DNA of 64,000 nt from Streptomyces prunicolor NBRC 13075 (GTDB lineage Bacteria; Actinomycetota; Actinomycetes; Streptomycetales; Streptomycetaceae), in NCBI RefSeq assembly GCF_000367365.1, contig NZ_BARF01000014.1, positions 62,001 to 126,000 of the forward strand, read 5' to 3'. This document shows positions 9,246-17,246 of the stretch, in pieces (position 1 is the first letter of the stretch; each line of letters begins with the position of its first letter). The translations under genes and the position numbers were made by a program. The notes below the pieces were generated by a model, which ran no database searches, was not told where the DNA came from, and saw only the letters and a list, made by a program, of their open reading frames with translations.

Positions 9246-9566
9246 TCACAGGGCGCTCACGAACGCCGTGTCGACGCCCACCGGCCCCACGGCACTCGCC
9301 CCGCCCGGTGTGCCGAGCGGTGTCGTACGGCCGGACAGGGGCTCCTCGAAGAAGCGGCGGTTGTCGGCGCGGAACTCCGGGTCGGCGAGCCGGTCGACGG
9401 TGATCGCCTGCTCGGGGCAGGCCGTCTCGCAGGCGCCGCAGTCGATGCACTCCACGGGGTTGATGTAGAGCTTGCGCTCGCCCTCGTAGATGCAGTCGAC
9501 CGGGCACTCCTCGATGCAGGACCGGTCCATGATGTCGACGCAGGCCGATCCGATGACGTAGGCCAT
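9246..9566 (-). CDS. 7Fe ferredoxin
   Basis: A 106-residue ferredoxin. Cysteines at 9, 17, 21, 25, 40, 43, 46 and 50 match the 7Fe pattern (one 3Fe-4S and one 4Fe-4S cluster), including the CIDCGACETACP block. The ATG at 9566 lies one base after the reductase stop and has GAAGGAG upstream. It probably carries electrons from the neighbouring FNR to the Rieske oxygenase at the head of the operon. Rieske systems more often use a 2Fe-2S ferredoxin, so the 7Fe type is a small oddity, though 7Fe and 3Fe-4S carriers are common in actinobacterial oxygenase clusters. Confidence 0.94.
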   Translation of the reverse strand: MAYVIGSACVDIMDRSCIEECPVDCIYEGERKLYINPVECIDCGACETACPEQAITVDRLADPEFRADNRRFFEEPLSGRTTPLGTPGGASAVGPVGVDTAFVSAL

Positions 9567-9567
9567 G

Positions 9568-10581
9568 TCAGTTCTCCTTCTCGGTGGAATGGCCGGGGAA
9601 CAGCGCGGCCTCGGGGTCGATGACGGTGGCCGCGTTGTTCACGGCGGTGGCGGCCTCGCCGAAGCCGACGGAGATCAGCCGCACCTTGCCCGGGTAGTCG
9701 GTGATGTCCCCGGCGGCGAACACACGGGGCAGATTGGTCGCCATGCGGGTGTCCACGGCGATCCGTCGCGCCTGGAGTTCGAGCCCCCAGGCTTGGAGCG
9801 GTCCAAGATCGGCGATGAAGCCGAGCGCGGCGACGACGGTACGGGCGGGCAGCAGCCGGACGGTCTTCTCGACCCGGTGCCGCACCTCGACCTTCTCGAC
9901 GCCCAACTCGCCGTGCAGCGCGCTCACTTCGGAGTCGGTGATAATCTCGATGCCGAGCGCGCGCACCTTCTCCACGCTCGCCGCGTGCGCCCGGAACCGC
10001 GCGTTGCGATGGACGAGGGTGACGGACCGGGCGATCGGGGCGAGCAGCGCCGCCCAGTCGAAGGCACTGTCCCCGCCGCCTACCACGACCACATCGTGAT
10101 CGGTGTGGGCGGCCGGGTCCGGCACGAAGTACACCTGCCCGCGACCGAGATAGTCCTCGCCCGCCGGCAACGCCCTGGGCGTGAACGTCCCGACACCGCC
10201 AGTGATGACAACTGCCCCCGCCCGTACGACGGCTCCCGTGTCGGAACGGACGACGGGACGGCCCTCGCGGTCGTGGGCCAGGTCCGTCGCCCGCTCCCCG
10301 AGGAGGTATCGGACGTCGTACGGCGCGGCCTGCGCGACCAGGTCGTCGACGAGGTCGCGGCCCCGCACCGACGGGAAGCCGGCGATGTCGAAGATGGGCT
10401 TCTCCGGGTACATCGCGCTGATCTGGCCGCCGCACTGCGGCAGTACGTCCATGACGGTGACGCGCAGTCCGCGGAAGCCGGCGTAGTAGGCGCCATAGAG
10501 GCCGGACGGGCCGGCGCCGATGATCAGGATGTCGGTCTCGATCACCGGTGACTGGACCGGCGCATCAATAGGAACGCTCAT
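9568..10581 (-). CDS. ferredoxin-NADP(+) reductase, thioredoxin-reductase-like type
   Basis: A 337-residue flavoprotein with an N-terminal FAD motif GAGPSGLYGAYYAG (residues 22-35), an NAD(P) motif VVGGGDSAFDWA near 166, and the C-terminal FAD segment FAAGDITDYPGKV. It lacks the CxxC of thioredoxin reductase, as expected for the FNR branch (for example Bacillus YumC-like). It lies one base ahead of the ferredoxin gene, so the two very likely form the NADPH-to-oxygenase electron chain. Confidence 0.94.
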   Translation of the reverse strand: MSVPIDAPVQSPVIETDILIIGAGPSGLYGAYYAGFRGLRVTVMDVLPQCGGQISAMYPEKPIFDIAGFPSVRGRDLVDDLVAQAAPYDVRYLLGERATDLAHDREGRPVVRSDTGAVVRAGAVVITGGVGTFTPRALPAGEDYLGRGQVYFVPDPAAHTDHDVVVVGGGDSAFDWAALLAPIARSVTLVHRNARFRAHAASVEKVRALGIEIITDSEVSALHGELGVEKVEVRHRVEKTVRLLPARTVVAALGFIADLGPLQAWGLELQARRIAVDTRMATNLPRVFAAGDITDYPGKVRLISVGFGEAATAVNNAATVIDPEAALFPGHSTEKEN

Positions 10582-10647
10582 GGTTCAGGAGCGTAGGAAC
10601 GGACCGCTCCAGGCCCAATGGGACCGGTCCGGCTGCCGGGACGTGGG

Positions 10648-11040
10648 TCAGACGAGGGCGATGTGGACCGTTCCCGTCACACACGGAGTGCCGTCGGCCT
10701 TGAGGACAGCGACCTCCAGGGACACCCGGGTGCCCTCCACCGTCCGTACGGTCGCGGTCCAGGTGAGGGGTTCACCGGCCACGGCGGTCGTACGGTTGCG
10801 CCAACTCACCGTCTCCAGCCGGGAGTTCGGCCCGGCCCACGCCAACGCGTACCGGGTGAGGGTCTCGCCGTGCAGCGTGGACTGTACGACGGCGCCCGGG
10901 AAGCCCTCCGAGGCTGCGAACCCGGCGTCGTAGTGGATGCGGTGGGAGTTCCACGACACGGCGCTGAAGCGGAAGAGTTGGACCGTGCTGTGCGTGTACC
11001 GCTGCGGTGGGCAGATGTCGCCGGCGACGGGCGGGTTCAT
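10648..11040 (-). CDS. MaoC/HTD2-like hydratase, C-terminal-type hotdog subunit
   Basis: A 130-residue hotdog protein. The motif SWNSHRIHYDAGFA near residue 35 is the active-site region of HTD2-like and mesaconyl-CoA-hydratase-like proteins, where Asn often replaces the Asp of standard MaoC. Start ATG 11040 overlaps the stop of the N-terminal-type subunit (ATGA). The pair would together form one double-hotdog hydratase or dehydratase acting on a CoA thioester. A second copy of this pair is at 23662-24560. Confidence 0.87.
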   Translation of the reverse strand: MNPPVAGDICPPQRYTHSTVQLFRFSAVSWNSHRIHYDAGFAASEGFPGAVVQSTLHGETLTRYALAWAGPNSRLETVSWRNRTTAVAGEPLTWTATVRTVEGTRVSLEVAVLKADGTPCVTGTVHIALV

Positions 11041-11558
11041 GCGGCTCCGGGGGAGTCGAGTGCTTCCATCACGACGATCGTCTCGTCGACGGCGGTCAGT
11101 TCGGTGCCGTCCGCCGAGGTGAAGCGGGTGGTGAGGCCGAGCAGGACGAAGGCGCCGGAGCGGCCCTGCTTGCGTTCGGCGGAGGTGACCGCGCGAGAGG
11201 CGGTGACCCGGCTGCCCGCGACCGGGGCCCGGAGCAGCCGCACGGTCTGCCCGCCGTGCACCTGGCGGACCGGCAGGCCCATGGTGCACGGCGATTCACG
11301 GGTGGCCAGCCCGTCGGGCCTCAACTCCCTTTCGGGAGGCCCGTCTTCCCAGCTCATGGTGGCGGCGAGGAAGAGGGCGGGAGCCTCCACCGGCTCGCCC
11401 GTCGCCTCCCGATTCCGAGCCCGGTCGATGTAGTCGGCGTCGTTCAGCGCGGCGGCGTACCGGCAGAAGTCCTTGACGGTGACCGTGCCGCAGTCCTCGT
11501 CCTCCCACCGGTCGACGAGACTTCGGGCCCGGGTCAGCACCTCGTCCAGGACGTTCAC
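11037..11558 (-). CDS. MaoC/FAS1-type dehydratase, N-terminal-type hotdog subunit
   Basis: A 173-residue protein with the N-terminal dehydratase hotdog pattern (VTVKDFCRYAAALNDADYID, then EAPALFLAATMSW). GTG at 11558 overlaps the TGA of the IclR gene (GTGA), which fixes the start. It lacks the RIHYD catalytic segment, which its partner at 10648-11040 supplies; split hydratases of this sort act as heterodimers. Confidence 0.85.
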   Translation of the reverse strand: MNVLDEVLTRARSLVDRWEDEDCGTVTVKDFCRYAAALNDADYIDRARNREATGEPVEAPALFLAATMSWEDGPPERELRPDGLATRESPCTMGLPVRQVHGGQTVRLLRAPVAGSRVTASRAVTSAERKQGRSGAFVLLGLTTRFTSADGTELTAVDETIVVMEALDSPGAA

Positions 11559-12370
11559 AGCGCAGACCGCAGTGCCCGGCCGATGCCCAGACCCGCGGTG
11601 CGCAGCGCGCTCGCGTGTGCGGCGGCGTCCACGCGGTAGGTCGGGGCGGTGATCGAGAGGGCGCCGGCCAGGGTGTTCTGCCGGCCGAAGACCGGCACGG
11701 CCATGCTCATGTAGCCGAGTCTGACCTCCTCCGCCTCGGTCGCGAGGCCCTCCTCCCGGATGCGCTCCACCTGGCCGCGCAGCCGACCGGGAGAGGTGAT
11801 CGTGTGCCGGGTGAACGGTTTCAGCCCGTTTCTGACCACCTCCCCGAACAGCGTGGCGGGGGAGAAGGCCAGGATCGCCTTGCCGGTGGCCGTGCAGTAG
11901 AGGGGGAGCCGCCCCGCGACCCGGGACTCCTCGCTCAGGCCCCGGTGCGGCAGGATCTTCTCCAGATAGACGACATCGAGGCCGTCGTGGATCGCGAAGT
12001 GGATGGTCTCCTGCGTGGCCAGCAGCAGATCCTCCATGTACGGCTGCGCGACCTCGCGCAGGATCCGCTGCCGGTGCACTCGCTGGCCGATCTCGAACAG
12101 CCGCAGCCCGAGCCGGTAGTCGCACCCCGCCCGCTCCAGCAGCCCCCAGACGACCAGCTCCTGGCAGAGCCGGTGCACGGTGGCCTTCGCGACTCCGGTA
12201 CGGCGCACGAGATCCGCGAGGGAGAGCGACTCGTCGTCGACGGTGAACGCCTCCAGGATGGGCCGCACCTTGCCGAGGACGGAGTTCATCGAGTCGGGAG
12301 ACGCGGACGCACCGGTGACGGGAGGCGGGGGAGAGTAGGCCGCGGCGCGGGCGATCGGGACGACGGTCAT
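11555..12370 (-). CDS. IclR family transcriptional regulator
   Basis: An IclR regulator of about 271 residues with helix-turn-helix LADLVRRTGVAKATVHRLCQ and a C-terminal ligand domain (LPLYCTATGKAILAF, LSITAPT). I prefer ATG 12370, which follows GAGAGGTG; GTG 12379 is possible, and the conserved part begins only at about 12289. It sits in mid-operon between the ring-cleavage hydrolase and the MaoC pair and overlaps the latter by four bases. Candidate target: the inverted repeat at 17050-17085. Confidence 0.92.
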   Translation of the reverse strand: MTVVPIARAAAYSPPPPVTGASASPDSMNSVLGKVRPILEAFTVDDESLSLADLVRRTGVAKATVHRLCQELVVWGLLERAGCDYRLGLRLFEIGQRVHRQRILREVAQPYMEDLLLATQETIHFAIHDGLDVVYLEKILPHRGLSEESRVAGRLPLYCTATGKAILAFSPATLFGEVVRNGLKPFTRHTITSPGRLRGQVERIREEGLATEAEEVRLGYMSMAVPVFGRQNTLAGALSITAPTYRVDAAAHASALRTAGLGIGRALRSAL

Positions 12371-12413
12371 GGCGGGCACCTCTCGATCAACGGTTACGGC
12401 AGGAATGTCACTG

Positions 12414-13283
12414 TCAGTGCGCGGACGACGACTCGGCGAGGAACGCGAGACTCAGGGGGTTGTACAGGGTGGCCTTCTCATGTTGCGGCCAATGTCCGCA
12501 TTCTGTGAAGATCTCCAGCCGTGCTCCCGGAATCGCGGCGGCGATCGCCTCGGCCTCCGGTACGTCCCCGAGCGGGTTCTTGTTGCCCCACACCACCAGC
12601 GTCGGCGCCTTGATCCGGGCCATGCGGTCGGGGCGGAGCAGATTGCGCTCGCGGGCCTCGACCTCCTGGAGCGCCAGCAGGTTGTGCAGGTTCTCCTGGA
12701 AGTCGGGGTGGTGGTAGATCTCGTAGCGCACCTGGGTCAGCTCCTCGCCCAGGTCCTCGTCCCACTCGGCCCACAGCAGCGCCAGCCGGTCGCGGGTGTA
12801 CGAGATCTCCGGCTCCATGGCGGCGGCGCGCGTCGACGTCTTGAGCCGTTTCATCACCGCCGGGTTGATCTTCGTGCCGCCCATGCAGAGGAGTTGGAGG
12901 GAGGAGACCCGGTCCGGGTACTCGCTCGCGGCCCAGGAACCGACCCAGCCGCCCAGCGACTCACCCACCAGGTGCGTGCGTTCGGCGCCCACCGCGTCGA
13001 GGTAGGCCATCAAGTGGTCGACGTACGCCGGGATTTCGCCCGGTCGGTCGGGCTTGCCGGTGTAGCCGTGGCCGAGCATGTCGATGGCGTGGCAGCGGTA
13101 GCCGGCCTCGGCGTGCGCCGGGATGTTGCGGACGAACGCCTCCAGGTGGCCGGTCGTGCCGTGCAGGAACACGACGTGTTCGCCGTCCTCGGGGCCGGCC
13201 TGGAGGGCGCGGGTGGTGACATCGCCGGTCTCGACGTACGCGTGCCGGTAGTCGATGCCCGAGAGTTCGGTCCAGATGCTCAT
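12414..13283 (-). CDS. alpha/beta hydrolase, meta-cleavage C-C hydrolase type (MhpC/BphD/CarC-like)
   Basis: A 289-residue hydrolase with oxyanion region FLHGTTGH, nucleophile elbow GESLGG (Ser near residue 114), acid in VVWGNKNPLGDVPEA and late His in ECGHWPQHE. These match meta-cleavage product hydrolases, which split a C-C bond in ring-opened dienoates. The gene lies seven bases after the extradiol dioxygenase, the arrangement seen in bph, mhp and car pathways. Start is ATG 13283. It precedes the second IclR gene. Confidence 0.88.
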   Translation of the reverse strand: MSIWTELSGIDYRHAYVETGDVTTRALQAGPEDGEHVVFLHGTTGHLEAFVRNIPAHAEAGYRCHAIDMLGHGYTGKPDRPGEIPAYVDHLMAYLDAVGAERTHLVGESLGGWVGSWAASEYPDRVSSLQLLCMGGTKINPAVMKRLKTSTRAAAMEPEISYTRDRLALLWAEWDEDLGEELTQVRYEIYHHPDFQENLHNLLALQEVEARERNLLRPDRMARIKAPTLVVWGNKNPLGDVPEAEAIAAAIPGARLEIFTECGHWPQHEKATLYNPLSLAFLAESSSAH

Positions 13284-13290
13284 GACTGCC

Positions 13291-14247
13291 TTACTGCCTT
13301 TCGGTGGGGGCCTGTTGGGGGTCGAGGACGGCGACGCCCATTCCGGTGAGCCACTCGGGCATCGGCTCGTAGGCCAGCCGGCGTCCCGGAACGTGGTCGA
13401 GCACGGCCGACATGAGCAGCCAAGTGCGCAGCTCCTGCGCGCCGTTGCCCGCGACCTTCTCCAACTCCTCGGTGGTGTACTCGGTGATGCGGTGCGTCTC
13501 GCCGCGCTCGACGAGGGACAGGAAGTCGGTGTCAAACTCGGGGTTGAGCGCGGCCTCGGCGGCGCGGATGATCTCGCGGCGCCGGACGTCGTAGTCCTGC
13601 CAGTTCTCCCGGCCGTTCAGCCAGGCGCCGACCATGAACTCCTCGTCGTCGCCGTGCGGTTCGCGCCAGTCCGGCCAGGGCAGCCGGTGCGAGAGGCCGC
13701 CCGAGCCGACCACCGCGACGCGCCGGTCGCCGGGGAAGGCGAGGACGGCGTCCCGGATCGCGCGGCCCAGCTCCTCGCAGCGCGTGAGCGTGGGCAGCGG
13801 AGGGGCGAAGACGTTCACGACGATCGGCACGATCTCCACGTCCAGGCCCTCGAAAAGGTACTGGACGGCGTGCGACTGGCCGTGGTCGATCTGGAGCTTC
13901 GCCGAGAACGCCGGGTCGAAACTCCCGCTCTCGACAAGGGAGTTGGCGAGGTGCCGGGCCAGTGGCACGTCCACCGGCTGCGGGCCCTTCGGGGTGCCGG
14001 ACTCGCCGCTCGCGACGCACTCGCCGACGCCGATCGTGAAGCTCGGGATCAGGTCCAGCCAGAAGCCGCGGAAGTGGTTCGAGCCGATGAGGATCACCGT
14101 GTCGGGGCGGGCCGCGAGGAGCGCCTCCCGCGCCTCGGCGAGCGCGTCGCGGAACCGCTCTGCCCGGTCCTTGTGGAAGGTCTCCTCCCAGTGGGTGTTC
14201 ATCAGCGTGCTGTGCGAGGCGCCCACGCCCAGGACGATCTCGGTCAT
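13291..14247 (-). CDS. extradiol ring-cleavage dioxygenase, LigB superfamily
   Basis: A 318-residue enzyme close in length to MhpB-type 2,3-dihydroxyphenylpropionate dioxygenase. Likely metal or active-site residues are His in GVGASHSTLMN (near residue 11), His in GSNHFRGFW, the His pair in QIDHGQSHAVQY and His in SGGLSHRLPW. LigB enzymes use non-haem Fe(II) to open catechol-like rings beside the diol. Start ATG 14247 overlaps the M20-like gene stop (ATGA). It is the logical step between the Rieske oxygenase and the C-C hydrolase. Confidence 0.92.
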   Translation of the reverse strand: MTEIVLGVGASHSTLMNTHWEETFHKDRAERFRDALAEAREALLAARPDTVILIGSNHFRGFWLDLIPSFTIGVGECVASGESGTPKGPQPVDVPLARHLANSLVESGSFDPAFSAKLQIDHGQSHAVQYLFEGLDVEIVPIVVNVFAPPLPTLTRCEELGRAIRDAVLAFPGDRRVAVVGSGGLSHRLPWPDWREPHGDDEEFMVGAWLNGRENWQDYDVRRREIIRAAEAALNPEFDTDFLSLVERGETHRITEYTTEELEKVAGNGAQELRTWLLMSAVLDHVPGRRLAYEPMPEWLTGMGVAVLDPQQAPTERQ

Positions 14248-15596
14248 GCCGTCGTTCCTTCCGAGAGGGATGCCACCTCGGCGCGGGACCGGGTCACGGT
14301 GTCGATCGCCGTGCGGATCAGATGGCGCGTGAGCTTCTCCATCGCCTGTACGGAGACGGTGTTCATGCCCCGCGCGAAGTCGATGTCGAACAGCGAGTCC
14401 GTGACCTTCGGCATGCCGACCCGCACGGTCGGGATGCCGCGCCCGCGCAGGATGTTGGCGTCGGTGGCCCCGCTGTTGCCCCGGATCACCTCGTGCTCGC
14501 GGCCCTCGAACGCGGCCCAACTCGCCGTCGCGCTACGGCAGATCCAGCTGTCGGGGTCGGTCCGCGTGCCAGGGATCGCCAGGACCAGTTCGGCGTCGAC
14601 ATGGATGCCGGGGTTCTTCTCGCGGAGGGTGTCGAGGGCCGCGAGGAACTCCCGCTTGGCCTGCATCGGGGTCGTGCCCGGGGCGATGCGCAGGTCCACC
14701 ATGAGGGTGCAGGACGCCGGTGTCACCGCCGCCATCCGGGGCCAACCGCCCTGTATCGAGGAGACGATGCCCTGCGGCGCGACCGTGCCGGAGGTGTGCC
14801 GGTCGGCGTACTCGACGAACCACTCCTCCAGGTGCCGGGCGACCTCACCGGCGCGGGCGACGGGGTTGTCGTAGGGGAGGCGGTGGCGGGAGCCGACGTA
14901 GGTGTGGGTGCCGTGGACCGTCACCTCGAACCAGACCAGGCCGACCTCGTCCCAGGAGACCGTCCAGCCGGGCTTGGCGATGACGGCGTAGTCGGTCCAG
15001 ATGCCTTGTTCGAGGAGGAACGAACAGCCCGTGCCCTGACCGGTGTTGAGACGTTTCCCGCCGGGGCGGGCGTTCGTGGGCATGCCGCCCGCGCCGAACG
15101 CGGCGACCAGGTCGCCGGTGAGCGGGATGCCGGCCAGGGCGATCGCCTCGGCGGCCATCATCACGCAGGCCGCGTGGCCCTTCGGATTGGAGGCGCCGAG
15201 GCCGACGACGAAGTCCTCGTGGACGGTGGCCCGCGGACGCATGTCGTCCCGCAACTCCGGCCCGATCCACGGGAGATCCTCGCTCTCCTCGCCCACGGTC
15301 AGGGTGTCGATGGGCGCGTAGAGCATGAGGTCGGGGCCGGTGCCGTCGCCGGAGAGCCGGGCCCAGGCGTTGGCCTGCCGGTCGTCCAACGGCTGGACCG
15401 TGGCCCGGCAGCCCGCGGCCGTGAGGGTGTCGGCGATGTGCTCGGCGAGGGGCCCCTCGTCACCGGTCGGGGACGGGATGTCGACCAGCCCGGTGATCAG
15501 ATCGCGCAGCCGGTCGGCGGTGACGTGTCGCCAGGCGTCCGCCACCCAGCCGCTCCGCTGCGCGTCCAACCCCGCCAACTCGTCTGCGCCGCTCAT
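14244..15596 (-). CDS. M20-family protein lacking the canonical metal ligands
   Basis: A 450-residue protein with the overall M20 peptidase layout (catalytic half interrupted by a dimerisation lid near 215-330). The metal-binding landmarks are altered: the usual HxD reads PID (residues 95-97), the G-x-G-x-x-D-x-K-G element reads GLGASNPKG (Asp to Asn137), and the catalytic Glu pair is GG (170-171, in FGAGGMP). A late TDAN segment remains. A standard di-zinc peptidase mechanism is unlikely; the protein may use another mechanism or bind ligand only. Compare the intact M20 enzyme at 45961-47061. Start ATG 15596 overlaps the small gene upstream (ATGA). Confidence 0.85.
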   Translation of the reverse strand: MSGADELAGLDAQRSGWVADAWRHVTADRLRDLITGLVDIPSPTGDEGPLAEHIADTLTAAGCRATVQPLDDRQANAWARLSGDGTGPDLMLYAPIDTLTVGEESEDLPWIGPELRDDMRPRATVHEDFVVGLGASNPKGHAACVMMAAEAIALAGIPLTGDLVAAFGAGGMPTNARPGGKRLNTGQGTGCSFLLEQGIWTDYAVIAKPGWTVSWDEVGLVWFEVTVHGTHTYVGSRHRLPYDNPVARAGEVARHLEEWFVEYADRHTSGTVAPQGIVSSIQGGWPRMAAVTPASCTLMVDLRIAPGTTPMQAKREFLAALDTLREKNPGIHVDAELVLAIPGTRTDPDSWICRSATASWAAFEGREHEVIRGNSGATDANILRGRGIPTVRVGMPKVTDSLFDIDFARGMNTVSVQAMEKLTRHLIRTAIDTVTRSRAEVASLSEGTTA

Positions 15597-15715
15597 TGGT
15601 TGATCCTGTGGACCTGGGTCATGGTCGTGCGCTCGAAGCGCTTCTTGGCGAGCGGGAGCCCGAGGGCGATGCCGGCTCCGATCAGCAGGGTGAGCAGGGT
15701 GCGGCCCATGGTCAT
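15593..15715 (-). CDS. 40-residue single-pass membrane peptide
   Basis: Begins with ATG at 15715, overlapping the Rieske oxygenase stop (ATGA at 15712-15715), and ends overlapping the next start (15593-15596). The peptide starts MTMGRT, has one hydrophobic helix of about 16 residues (LLTLLIGAGIALGLPL) and a basic tail with KKRFERT. Coupled overlaps on both sides argue that it is translated. No known family is recognised. It could tether the oxygenase or a transporter to the membrane, but nothing in the sequence proves that. Confidence 0.65.
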   Translation of the reverse strand: MTMGRTLLTLLIGAGIALGLPLAKKRFERTTMTQVHRINQ

Positions 15716-16938
15716 GCCTTCTTCTCGTCGGAACTGGTGTCGGCGTCGGGGCCGGCGAGTTTCTTGCCGTACTCCTGCTCGCTGAGGTTCCGCCAGGCGG
15801 TCAGCGAGATGTCGGGGCGGTAGAGCTTCTCCGGGGGAGCGTCGGTGATGTCGACCATCCACGCGTCCTGGCCGGAGAACTGGCCGTGGAACAACCACCG
15901 GATCGCACCGAGGTACTTGGCGTAGAAACGCAGGGTGTCCCAGCCCTCGGTGAAGTTGACCATCACGCCGACATAGCGGTGGTTGTCCCCGTCGACGGGG
16001 ACGTAGAACTCGTAGTGGATGAAGTTCGGGTACGCGATGCGCAGCACACCCGGCATCGACAGCGACGCGAAGCCGGGGAACTCCTGGGCCTCGATCGTCG
16101 GGTTCACCTTGTCGGGCTTGCCCGTGTTGCCGATGTTGAAGGTCTCCTTCGGCGGCTGGGCCTTCCACCAGCGCTTGTTGGTCCAGCGGCCGACGCCGGG
16201 GAAGTCCGCCTCCCAGTACACCTCGTCCTGGACGCGATAGATCCAGCGGCCCTTGGGGACGACGCGCGTGATGTTCCAGGTGGGCATCGGCTTGAACAGG
16301 CGCCAAAGTGCCGTGCGGTGCAGGTACTTGGCGTGGCCCTCGTCGAAGCCGTTCTCGCAGGCGAAGCGCCAGTTGCCGCCGCGCGGGTCGATCCGGCCGC
16401 CCATCACGAAGGCGTTCTCGACGAGTTCCTCGGGCAACTGCGAGTCGATGGAGTGCGGTTCCTCGTCGGCGAGCGGGATGTACACCCACACCATGCCGAG
16501 GCGCTCCTCGACCGGATACGTCCGCACCGAGACCTTGCCGGTCAGCCGGCAGCCGGGCCCGTCGGTGATGACCGCGGCGAGCTTGCCGGTCGGCAGGTCG
16601 AAGGTCCAGCCGTGGTACGGGCAGCTGATCGTGCCGGGGAACTGCTGGTCGCCCTCGGAGAGCGGGACGCCGCGGTGCGGGCAACGGTTGTGCAGCGCGT
16701 ACGCGGTGTCGCCGTCCCGGATCAGCGTGATCTTCTCGCCGCAGATCGTGAACGGGAGCGGATCGGCGGTGATCTGGCTCGACCAGGTGACCGGGTACCA
16801 GTAGCCGCGGAAGCCCGAGCCCGCCGCGTCGTAGTGGGGCCACGACTTCCAGTCCTGGCGGCCGGGCTCACCTGTGGGTCTGCGGCGGCCCCGGCTCCGG
16901 ACCGTGGGCTGTGCGTCGGGAGAGTCCTCGACCGTCAT
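15712..16938 (-). CDS. Rieske non-haem iron oxygenase, carbazole-dioxygenase-like (CarAa type)
   Basis: A 408-residue terminal oxygenase alpha subunit. The Rieske 2Fe-2S ligands are Cys86, His88, Cys106 and His109 (RCPHRG and CPYHG). The mononuclear iron site is in ENGFDEGHAKYLH (His202, His207). The GFRGYWYPV start of the domain and the NWRFACENGFD and EFYVPVDGDNHRY segments resemble homotrimeric CarAa-type oxygenases, which need no beta subunit; none is encoded here. Start ATG 16938 follows AGGAGG. It heads the minus-strand operon; ferredoxin and reductase are encoded at 9246-10581. Substrate unknown, likely an aromatic or cyclic compound. Confidence 0.92.
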   Translation of the reverse strand: MTVEDSPDAQPTVRSRGRRRPTGEPGRQDWKSWPHYDAAGSGFRGYWYPVTWSSQITADPLPFTICGEKITLIRDGDTAYALHNRCPHRGVPLSEGDQQFPGTISCPYHGWTFDLPTGKLAAVITDGPGCRLTGKVSVRTYPVEERLGMVWVYIPLADEEPHSIDSQLPEELVENAFVMGGRIDPRGGNWRFACENGFDEGHAKYLHRTALWRLFKPMPTWNITRVVPKGRWIYRVQDEVYWEADFPGVGRWTNKRWWKAQPPKETFNIGNTGKPDKVNPTIEAQEFPGFASLSMPGVLRIAYPNFIHYEFYVPVDGDNHRYVGVMVNFTEGWDTLRFYAKYLGAIRWLFHGQFSGQDAWMVDITDAPPEKLYRPDISLTAWRNLSEQEYGKKLAGPDADTSSDEKKA

Positions 16939-17049
16939 CGTGCGCGTCCTCCTGCTGCCGGGATGCCTGTCCGGCGAGCATGCGACGGACCGCCGGATCC
17001 GCCCAAGAGACCCGTCCCGCTGAGCAGACCGAGCCCCGAGGTTGCGGCG

Positions 17050-17085
17050 GAAATGTGACACTCCCACCCCCATCTGTCACATTTC
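17050..17085. promoter_or_regulatory. perfect inverted repeat in the divergent promoter region (candidate operator)
   Basis: GAAATGTGACA at 17050-17060 and its exact reverse complement TGTCACATTTC at 17075-17085, separated by 14 bases. It lies in the 308-base gap (16939-17246) between the Rieske operon and the divergent ABC operon, about 110 bases from the former start and 160 from the latter. Two IclR regulators in the cluster are the obvious candidate binders. I see no gene in this gap. Confidence 0.7.
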
Positions 17086-17246
17086 GGCGCGAAGGGGGTC
17101 GGGACCGGGGCTCACCTGCGCGTCCCGTTCAGCGGACCCTCGTCGATGCGTGGAGGCCGCGCGCCGTTCTACGGTGCGCCAATTCCCGTGCCGCCCCCCA
17201 CCGACCAGCCGAAGCCGGCGGTCTCCCATCGACCTCTGAGGTACTC

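Noticed and set aside
12404..12422. Small palindrome CACTGTCAGTG between the IclR gene and the hydrolase gene
   Set aside because: Arms of five bases over the stop codon of the hydrolase are too short to claim as an operator.
15593..16843. Long reading of the frame that contains the 40-residue peptide
   Set aside because: The upstream part is an out-of-frame shadow of the Rieske oxygenase gene. Only the part after ATG 15715 is credible.
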